A DNA stretch of 64,000 nt, from NCBI RefSeq assembly GCF_900631615.1, contig NZ_LR131273.1:1736001-1800000 (forward strand), given 5' to 3'. Position numbers and translations under genes: made by a program. This stretch comes from Tsukamurella paurometabola. GTDB lineage: Bacteria; Actinomycetota; Actinomycetes; Mycobacteriales; Mycobacteriaceae. The notes under the pieces were generated by a model. That model saw nothing but the letters and a program-made list of their open reading frames with translations, was not told the DNA's origin and made no database searches. Shown here in pieces: positions 56,922 through 64,000 of the stretch; the first letter of the stretch is position 1; each line of letters starts with the position of its first letter.

Positions 56922-57514
56922 GCGATCCGACGCGGCCCGCGGAGGCGGGGACGTTGTGCAATTCGACACGACGTGGTCACACTGGGGGAGCGATGAGTTT
57001 CAGGCGAGTGGAGAGTGGCGGCGCCGAACCGGCGCAGGCCACCGATTGGATAGCCGACGCGACGCGTCGGCTCGCCGGGCTGGCCGCACCCGACGGCGAG
57101 GCGCCCGAGATTGACCCGCGCTGGGGTGCCGACGCCATCGACCGGCTGCGCGAGGCGGTCGCCCAGCAGGTCTCCGCACTGCCCCGGCGTTCCCGCCCGA
57201 TCGCCACGGTGCGGCCCGGGGTCAGCGTCACCGAGCTCGCGTTGTCGAAAGCCGTCACCGCGGCGCTCTCCGATCGCGCGGCCGCCGAGTCCGCCGCGGT
57301 CGCCGATGTCGAGCTGGACCTGGCGGACGACGGTCTCAGCGCCGTCCACGTCCACCTCGTCGCCGTCGGCGCGGACGAGCGACCGCACACGTTGCTCGAC
57401 GGCGGCGAGCACCTCCGAGCGCTGACGGCGGACGTCGTCCGGCGGATGGTCGGCGCCGACGACGTCCGGATCGACCTCACCTGGGGGGACCTCCTTACGC
57501 CGGAGCCGATCTAG
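56918..57514 (+). CDS. Partner protein of the ECF sigma factor / Asp23-like
   Basis: 198 residues from ATG 56918, overlapping the sigma stop by 4 bases. No transmembrane segment or ZAS anti-sigma zinc motif. The C-terminal 100 residues are Asp23-like: VSVTELALSKAVTAALSDRA, then AVADVELDLADDGLSAVHVH and VRIDLTWGDLLT. Its place after the sigma gene would suit an anti-sigma factor, but its fold suggests another envelope-stress component. Confidence 0.68.
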   Translation: MSDPTRPAEAGTLCNSTRRGHTGGAMSFRRVESGGAEPAQATDWIADATRRLAGLAAPDGEAPEIDPRWGADAIDRLREAVAQQVSALPRRSRPIATVRPGVSVTELALSKAVTAALSDRAAAESAAVADVELDLADDGLSAVHVHLVAVGADERPHTLLDGGEHLRALTADVVRRMVGADDVRIDLTWGDLLTPEPI

Positions 57515-57646
57515 GCGCCCCCTGCGCGACCCCCGTGTGAACGGAAGATGACCAGCGGTTTTGTGGGTTGCGGAGAGGTTGTGTAATGTAGCTGCTCGGC
57601 GGTTGCGCGTGACCCGTAAGGATCGCTCGCGCAGCGCGTCCGATTT

Positions 57647-57735
57647 GGAGGCGTGCCAGAGCGGCCGAATGGGACTCACTGCTAATGAGTTGTCCGGCCA
57701 ACACCGGACCGGAGGTTCAAATCCTCTCGCCTCCG
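57647..57735 (+). tRNA. tRNA-Ser(GCT)
   Basis: Acceptor stem GGAGGCG (57647-57653) pairs with CGCCTCC (57728-57734). The anticodon loop is ACTGCTAAT with anticodon GCT. The long variable arm GTCCGGCC...GGACCGG is typical of Ser, and the T arm is GGAGG TTCAAAT CCTCT. CCA is encoded at 57736-57738. Confidence 0.95.
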
Positions 57736-57776
57736 CCACGTCGGGCTTCGGTCCGACGAGAATTGAATATGGGTAC

Positions 57777-57849
57777 GCGCCCGTAGCTCAGTGGATAGAG
57801 CATCTGACTACGGATCAGAAGGTCAGGGGTTCGAATCCCTTCGGGCGCA
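57777..57849 (+). tRNA. tRNA-Arg(ACG)
   Basis: Acceptor stem GCGCCCG (57777-57783) pairs with CGGGCGC (57842-57848). D arm AGCTCAGTGGATAGAGC, anticodon loop CTACGGA with anticodon ACG (I34 after editing) and T arm AGGGG TTCGAAT CCCTT are standard. CCA is not encoded. Confidence 0.96.
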
Positions 57850-57858
57850 CAGAAGAAG

Positions 57859-57886
57859 CGCCGGGTCAAGTTCATCTGACCCGGCG
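57859..57886 (+). terminator. Terminator of the tRNA-Ser/tRNA-Arg unit
   Basis: CGCCGGGTCA (57859-57868) pairs perfectly with TGACCCGGCG (57877-57886), followed by TTTCTG. This 10-base-pair stem starts 10 bases after tRNA-Arg and fits a Rho-independent terminator. Confidence 0.85.
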
Positions 57887-57935
57887 TTTCTGCGTTCCGG
57901 CTGCGTTACCGTCGAAGGCGACGACGGGAGCGGGC

Positions 57936-58313
57936 ATGGACGAGCGGGTGGAATCGACGCAGGCGGCGCGGGAGATGCTGGGCGAGCTGTGGGACGGCAA
58001 CGGCCCGCTGCTGATCCATCAGAGCGGCGGCTGCTGCGACGGTTCGGCGCCGATGATCTTCACCGTCGACGAGTTCCGTGTGGGCGACGCCAACGTGCGG
58101 CTCGGCACCGTCGAGCTCGGGGACGGGCGCGACGTCCCGGTCTGGGTGTCCGACGGCGAGGCGCGGGTGTGGGAGAACAGTGTGCTCGTCCTCGACCTCG
58201 AGCCCGGCCGCGCCGCGGGCTTCTCGCTCGAGGGCGCCACGGGCAAGCGGTTCGTCTCGCGGGTGCGGATCACGGGCGCCGACGGTGCCGCCTGCCCTGT
58301 GCCGCAGTCCTGA
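57936..58313 (+). CDS. DUF779 family protein
   Basis: 125 residues from ATG 57936. DUF779 pattern: LLIHQSGGCCDGSAPMIF with the conserved CC pair, then VWVSDGEARVWENSVLVLD and a closing GKRFVSRVRI. In mycobacteria (Rv0459) this gene sits next to an aldehyde dehydrogenase of the Rv0458 type, and a matching dehydrogenase is encoded here at 61241. It probably assists that enzyme or its substrate handling. The preceding GGGAGCGGGC is the ribosome site. Confidence 0.85.
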   Translation: MDERVESTQAAREMLGELWDGNGPLLIHQSGGCCDGSAPMIFTVDEFRVGDANVRLGTVELGDGRDVPVWVSDGEARVWENSVLVLDLEPGRAAGFSLEGATGKRFVSRVRITGADGAACPVPQS

Positions 58314-58390
58314 CTTGCGTTCGAGCGCGCTCGAAGTCCTAGCCTCGACCGTGAGGTCCGCGAACGACGGGCCGCCGGAAGGTGAGCGCC

Positions 58391-58801
58391 ATGCCCGAGC
58401 AGTACGACATCGACAGCGCCGAATCGATCGCCCGTCGGGAAGCGGGGCTCGCCGTGCTCGCCGCCATCGACGGCGAGGCCGGCCGGGCCGTCATCGACTC
58501 CCTCGGAGAGATCAGTCCCGCCCTCGCGCACCACGTGGCGGCGTGGGGCTTCGGGGACATCTACGCCCGACCGGGCCTCGACCCGCGCAGCCGCCAACTG
58601 GTGACGCTGGGCGCCCTCACCGCGCTCGGCGGCACGGAACCACAACTGCGCGTGCACATCAACGCCGCCCTCAATGTCGGGATCACCCGCGACGAGGTCG
58701 TCGAGGCGCTCCTGCACACCGTGCCGTACGCGGGTTTCCCGCGCGCGATCAACGCGACGCTGGTCGCCCGGGACGTGTTCGCGGAGCGCGACGACGCCTG
58801 A
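58391..58801 (+). CDS. Carboxymuconolactone decarboxylase-like (CMD/AhpD fold) protein
   Basis: 136 residues from ATG 58391 (GGAAGGTGAGCGCC). CMD-family helix bundle: GDIYARPGLDPRSRQLVTLG, then EPQLRVHINAALNVGITRDE and VVEALLHTVPYAGFPRAINA. The redox CxxC of AhpD is absent, so it is closer to the gamma-carboxymuconolactone decarboxylase branch. Reaction unproven. Co-directional with the DUF779 gene. Confidence 0.85.
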   Translation: MPEQYDIDSAESIARREAGLAVLAAIDGEAGRAVIDSLGEISPALAHHVAAWGFGDIYARPGLDPRSRQLVTLGALTALGGTEPQLRVHINAALNVGITRDEVVEALLHTVPYAGFPRAINATLVARDVFAERDDA

Positions 58802-58915
58802 CCGTGTCGGCCGGCGGTCCTGCCGTCCGTGCTGGCCGCGCGAAAACCGTTCGCGCAACGCAAGACCGGGTGAAGCGCACCCCATGACCCGGGGTGACGC
58901 GGGTAGCGTGAGGCC

Positions 58916-59614
58916 ATGCGGAAGCGACTGAGGCGGGCGCGCGCGGCGCGGCTGCAGCGCGACACTCTGTACGCGGACGTCTCCGAGTGGCAGCCGCCGC
59001 TGCCCGAGAAGTACCCCTACCGGTGGGTCGCGATCCGCTCCAACGACGGCACGTACCGCGACCGCCGCTTCGCGGCCAACTGGGACACCGTGCGGCGGAT
59101 GCTCGACGACGGCCGGCTGGTCGGCGCTATCGTCTACGCCGTGGTCCGCCCGAACTGGGAGGACAGCCTCGCCGTGCACCTGGAGATGCAGGGCGAGGAT
59201 CGGCCCGACGTGGTGACCATGGCGGACGCCGAATCGTGGGGCGGCCAGATCGTCGGCGACCACTCGAACGCCTTCAACCGATTCACCTGGGGAGCCTCCG
59301 ACTGGCGCGGTGGCGGCGCCGACCCGCGGCCGACCCGCTGCATCGGCTACCTCAACCCGAACGACATCGACATCTGGCCGACGCTGCCCGAGATGCCGTT
59401 CGTCGTCCCCTCCTACGGCGCGCTACCCGACTTCTCCCGGGCGCCGGAACTGGGGCGACGCTTCGCGATCCACCAGTACACCGACGGCAGCGGCTACGGC
59501 GGCGGGCTGCCCGAGGGCTACGGCCGCGTGCGGTGCGACATGAACGCCGCCAACGGCCTCGACCCGTGGCAGCTCGGCGATCTGCTGGGCACCACCACGA
59601 TCCCGGTGGACTGA
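58916..59614 (+). CDS. GH25-like muramidase-fold protein
   Basis: 232 residues from ATG 58916. No signal peptide. The GH25-like barrel begins LYADVSEWQPPLPEKYPYRW and VAIRSNDGTYRDRRFAANWD, like phage and Chalaropsis-type lysozymes that start D.S..Q. MADAESWGG holds the place of the catalytic DxE acids, and FAIHQYTDGSGYGGG is the usual C-terminal strand. It may be a phage-derived or self-acting wall hydrolase; activity not certain. Confidence 0.72.
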   Translation: MRKRLRRARAARLQRDTLYADVSEWQPPLPEKYPYRWVAIRSNDGTYRDRRFAANWDTVRRMLDDGRLVGAIVYAVVRPNWEDSLAVHLEMQGEDRPDVVTMADAESWGGQIVGDHSNAFNRFTWGASDWRGGGADPRPTRCIGYLNPNDIDIWPTLPEMPFVVPSYGALPDFSRAPELGRRFAIHQYTDGSGYGGGLPEGYGRVRCDMNAANGLDPWQLGDLLGTTTIPVD

Positions 59615-59615
59615 G

Positions 59616-60080
59616 TCACTCGTACCCGACGTCCGGGAGTGTCGGCAGCCAGCCGTCGACCCAGGCGCCGGAGTAGACGTGCTCGTCGCCGGTCTTCAGT
59701 TCGACCACGTGGCCCGGCAGCTGCGCCGCGACCAGCGGGAGCAGCCTGCGCCCCTCGGCGGCGTGCGCCGCTGCGACGGTGCTCGTCCGCCAGCCGTTGT
59801 CCCAATGGAACTCGCGGTCGAACTCGGCCTGCCAGGCGTCGAGCTCGCGCCCGAGCGGCTCGGGGAGGTCGAGGTGCTCGGGTCCGACGCCGCCGTAGGT
59901 CGCCCACAGTGGCGGGCCGGAGTAGTCGTTCATCAGCCGGATCCAGCGTTCGGGCGCGACGTCGAACTGCCGCACCTCGGTGCCGGCGGGGAGCGGCGTC
60001 TCGCCCGACGGTGACCATCCCGTCGCCCAACCCCCGGCGTAGCCGCGCGCGGCGATCGGCCAGAGGTTGAACTTGATCAC
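59616..60080 (-). CDS. Host protein with a paralogue in the element
   Basis: 154 residues from GTG 60080. Its middle and C-terminal parts align with the element gene at 26584 (IRLMNDYSGPPLWATYGGVG; LGRELDAWQAEFDREFHWDN; EGRRLLPLVAAQLPGHVVEL). In the same frame upstream there is further protein-like text (GPYAEEWHAILDALVTELPG) without a clear start, so the N-terminus may be longer or the gene may have lost its start. Function unknown. Confidence 0.68.
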   Translation of the reverse strand: MIKFNLWPIAARGYAGGWATGWSPSGETPLPAGTEVRQFDVAPERWIRLMNDYSGPPLWATYGGVGPEHLDLPEPLGRELDAWQAEFDREFHWDNGWRTSTVAAAHAAEGRRLLPLVAAQLPGHVVELKTGDEHVYSGAWVDGWLPTLPDVGYE

Positions 60081-60235
60081 GAAGCCAGGCAGCTCGGTGA
60101 CCAGCGCGTCGAGGATCGCGTGCCACTCCTCCGCATACGGTCCGGGACGAGTGTGAAGTCCGGCATCCGCCCAGGCTACGCGGCTGATTGTGCGAAAGCA
60201 TCGACATTTGGCAGGGCGGATGGTAGAGAAATGGT

Positions 60236-60481
60236 ATGAGAACTACCATCGACGGGGCGGGCCGGATCGTGGTGCCGAAGGCGATCCGGGACGCGATGGG
60301 GCTGGATGCCGGGAGGGCAGTGGACGTGACGTTCGCAGACGGGCGCATCGAGATCGAGATCGCACCGGCCAAGGTGCACATCGACAAAGGGGGGATGTTG
60401 CCGGTCATCCGGGCGGAGGAGGACCTGCCACCGTTGACCGACGACATCATCCGTGAGACGCTCGAGGCCACACGACGATGA
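60236..60481 (+). CDS. vapB: VapB-type antitoxin (AbrB fold)
   Basis: 81 residues. A SpoVT/AbrB swapped-hairpin domain: MRTTIDGAGRIVVPKAIRDA, then GLDAGRAVDVTFADGRIEIE. The acidic C-terminal tail (LPPLTDDIIRETLEATRR) would bind the PIN toxin. ATG overlaps nothing upstream; its stop overlaps the toxin start by 4 bases. Autoregulation of its own promoter is expected for this family. Confidence 0.88.
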   Translation: MRTTIDGAGRIVVPKAIRDAMGLDAGRAVDVTFADGRIEIEIAPAKVHIDKGGMLPVIRAEEDLPPLTDDIIRETLEATRR

Positions 60482-60885
60482 CTTTCCACGCCCTCGATTC
60501 GAGTGTGCTGCTTCCGATGCTGATGAATTGGCATCCGGCGCACGACGAGCTCCGTGGTTCGGTCCGTTTGGTTGAGAGCGTTCTGCCGTCCCACGTGCTC
60601 CTTGAGGCCTTCTCCGTGCTCACGCGACTACCCGCACCCCACCGGATTTCTCCGGCGGAGGCTTCGGAGACGATCGAGGACTTCGGGTTGCAGGTGATCG
60701 GCTTTCCGACCGCTGACATGCGCACGTTCATTGCGCGACTGGGTGCGAAGGGTGTTCGCGGTGGAGCGATCTACGATGCATTCGTCGGTGCCACTGCCGC
60801 CCACGCTGACGTTCCGCTGTTGACCCGTGATCGTCGTGCAATTCCGACGTACGAGGCGGTCGGGGCTACGTACCGGACGGTGTGA
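60478..60885 (+). CDS. vapC: VapC-type PIN-domain toxin
   Basis: 135 residues, translationally coupled to vapB. PIN catalytic acids are visible: D in ALDSSVLLPM, E in HVLLEAFSVL, D in GGAIYDAFVGATA, and D in PLLTRDRRAIPTY. VapC proteins are Mg-dependent ribonucleases, usually cutting tRNA or rRNA, so this is a type II toxin-antitoxin pair on the host chromosome. Intact. Confidence 0.9.
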   Translation: MTFHALDSSVLLPMLMNWHPAHDELRGSVRLVESVLPSHVLLEAFSVLTRLPAPHRISPAEASETIEDFGLQVIGFPTADMRTFIARLGAKGVRGGAIYDAFVGATAAHADVPLLTRDRRAIPTYEAVGATYRTV

Positions 60886-61240
60886 GGGCGGCACCGTCGG
60901 GCAAGAACAGTGGAACCGCCGTACCCGCTCGTACCGGCTCCGCCCGAACCTCGGTGCGTGTCGGCGAAGAATCGACGGCGAGTCGTCGCAGGGCTGCACC
61001 GAAGATGGGCGCGCGTGCGTCCGAGGGCTCATCCGCTTGGATCATTCGGCGGCGGGTGCGGGGTATGCGTGGGATGCATGGCTTGCGTGAGCAACACGAC
61101 CCCACACGCCGCCGGACGCCCGCTGCCCTGCCGGCCGACCGCGCACCGTCGGGCAGGAGCACCCGGACGTGCGAGCGGCGCCGCCCCGAGGGGACGGCGC
61201 CGCGAACACCCTCACCAGGGTGTGCAGGCCCGGGCAGGGA
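60886..61240. other. Intergenic interval with one terminator hairpin
   Basis: No gene is supportable in these 355 bases; the open frames are Arg/Pro strings on both strands. Near the right end, GCGGCGCCG (61174-61182) and CGGCGCCGC (61195-61203) form a G+C-rich stem that can end the leftward aldehyde dehydrogenase transcript and the rightward vapBC transcript. Confidence 0.55.
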
Positions 61241-62764
<1,524 letters not shown>

Positions 62765-62883
62765 GAGGACCTCCAGATGAGTGGCGTGATGTCAGTCACA
62801 GTCCACCGTACGCAGTGACCGTTGCAACAACGTTGCAGCCGGTTGCATCCCTGATCAGCCCAGGTCAGATGCCCCGCGCCCGG

Positions 62884-64000
62884 TCAGACCAGGTCGATCG
62901 CGATCGCCGCGAGACGGCCGTCCGCTTCGGCGCGGGCGCGCGCATCGCCGTGCGCCCGCAGCACCCGCCAGCCGTGCTCGTCGTCGCGCGCGTCGGGGAG
63001 GTCGAGCCACCGTCGGAGCAGGCCCAGGTCCCGGCTGGCCAGCACCGCCGAGCGGAGGCTGCCCGCCAGCTCGGTGCGGAGCCGTGCGACGCCCGGCGCC
63101 GCCGAATTGGGCAACAGCGGCCCGCGGTAGACGGCGAGCGCGTCCGCGACCCGGCCCTCGCGGATCGCGTGCGCCGCGTCGTCGGCGTCCGAGTCCAGCC
63201 GGCCCAGCAGCCGGTACGGGCGCGACCCCAACAGGTCGGCGCCGACCGTCTTGCGCAGCCGCGACACCTCCGCACGGACCGTGACGACGTCGAGGTCGCG
63301 CTCGTCGAGGAGCAGCGCGAGGTGGTCGGCGGTGAGGCCCTCGGGATGCCGCGCGAGCAGCGCGAGGATGTCGGCGTGCCGCCCGGTGAGCGGCACCTCG
63401 CGCCCGTCCTTCTCCAGCACCGGGCGACCGCCCAGCAGGCGGAGCCGGGGCGCCGCGGCCGGGGCGGGCGGGGCCAGCCGGAGGATCGCCAGCTGACCCT
63501 CGACCGCCAGCGCGGCGGCGCGCACCAGCGCCAGGGCCTGCGGCGTCGCCACCTCGGGGCCGCCCGTCACGTCGAGCACCCCGATCGGCGTACGGGTCAC
63601 CGGGTCGTGCACGGGCACGGCGGTGCAGTTCCACCGGTGGGCGCGGCGTGCGAAGTGCTCCGACCCCGCGATCTGCACCTCGGTGTCCAACGCGAGCGCC
63701 GTGCCGGGCGCGTTGGTCCCGGCCGCCGTCTCGCTCCAGTTCGCCCCCGGAATGAAATTCATCGCCGCGGCCCGGCGCACGGCGGCACCGTCGCCCTCCA
63801 CCCACAGCAGCGTGCCGTCGCGGTCGCCCACGGCCACCATCGCACCGGCGGAATCGTCCACGAGCAGGCGGCGGATCACCGGCATCACACCGGAGAGGGG
63901 GTGCCGGGCCCGCAGCGCGTCGAGCGCACCGTCGCCCGACGACGGTGCCGCGCCGTCCGGGTTCACGCCCACGGCGCGGCTGCGCTGCCAACTCTCGGCG
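62884..64000 (-). CDS. GAF-domain transcriptional regulator (partial)
   Basis: The frame runs from the stop at 62884 off the right edge, at least 372 residues. The text at the edge reads AESWQRSRAVGVNPDG, the SWxRS...GV.P start motif of AcoR/AdhR-type regulators, so the true start is beyond 64000 even though an internal GTG exists at 63972. A GAF domain follows (VGDRDGTLLWVEGDGAAVRR, then NFIPGANWSETAAGTNAPGT). The C-terminal part is a winged-helix (HADILALLARHPEGLTADHL) instead of an AAA+ domain. It probably activates the downstream aldehyde dehydrogenase gene. Confidence 0.85.
   Translation of the reverse strand, partial: AESWQRSRAVGVNPDGAAPSSGDGALDALRARHPLSGVMPVIRRLLVDDSAGAMVAVGDRDGTLLWVEGDGAAVRRAAAMNFIPGANWSETAAGTNAPGTALALDTEVQIAGSEHFARRAHRWNCTAVPVHDPVTRTPIGVLDVTGGPEVATPQALALVRAAALAVEGQLAILRLAPPAPAAAPRLRLLGGRPVLEKDGREVPLTGRHADILALLARHPEGLTADHLALLLDERDLDVVTVRAEVSRLRKTVGADLLGSRPYRLLGRLDSDADDAAHAIREGRVADALAVYRGPLLPNSAAPGVARLRTELAGSLRSAVLASRDLGLLRRWLDLPDARDDEHGWRVLRAHGDARARAEADGRLAAIAIDLV

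Overview
The window is high-G+C actinobacterial DNA from a mycolic-acid-producing member of the Mycobacteriales. The evidence is a bacterial proteasome activator beside a Rv3777/Rv3778c-like gene pair, an acyl-ACP desaturase, a HadA-like dehydratase, an element-borne MspA-type porin and an mIHF-type protein. A Tsukamurella- or Gordonia-like genus is my guess; the sequence alone does not fix it.

Layout. (1) 1-5,900 is host core: Bpa (partial), a class V aminotransferase-like protein, a LysE exporter, a quinone oxidoreductase operon, a thiolase and tRNA-Ser(TGA). (2) 5,848-34,835 is an integrative element of about 29 kb inserted at the 3' end of that tRNA-Ser gene. Two copies of the tRNA 3' half bracket it. 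The tyrosine integrase lies just inside attL and a small excisionase-like protein just inside attR. It carries an early operon (HTH protein, putative ADP-ribosyltransferase, split DUF2637 membrane protein, mIHF paralogue), secreted proteins, two divergent resolvases (one frameshifted), a Tox-REase-5 polymorphic toxin with an Imm52-like immunity gene, membrane regulators, an MspA-family porin, and a long tail of small immunity-like or orphan genes. Several genes here have single frameshifts or in-frame stops, while I found none in the flanking core genes, so the element appears to be decaying. I see no replication initiator, FtsK/TraB-like pump, relaxase or phage structural gene. (3) 34,836-37,290 is a second accessory scar: DUF4333 lipoprotein, DUF1272 protein, small phage-like genes, a DUF6226 pseudogene with three lesions, and a truncated DUF5994 gene. 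(4) 37,291-64,000 is host core again.

The right-hand core contains a DesA-type desaturase; an ArsR regulator divergent from a P1B4 metal ATPase with a visible operator; BASS, TSUP and MFS transporters; a GlxA-type regulator; an acyltransferase-3; a HisC2/Pat-like aminotransferase; and an envelope-stress-like cluster (two CsbD proteins, an Asp23/AmaP/DUF2273 operon, and a divergent ECF sigma factor with its partner). It ends with tRNA-Ser(GCT), tRNA-Arg(ACG), DUF779, a carboxymuconolactone-decarboxylase-like protein, a GH25-like protein, a VapBC module, and an aldehyde dehydrogenase beside a GAF/Fis-type regulator that runs off the right edge.

The most interesting system is at 15.4-21.8 kb. 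It is a membrane-anchored toxin of 868 residues with a restriction-endonuclease tip, its immunity protein, three TGTTTAGT-type operator palindromes, an HTH regulator with a membrane anchor, a small two-helix membrane protein whose transmembrane hairpin resembles the one in the toxin, and an MspA-like porin.
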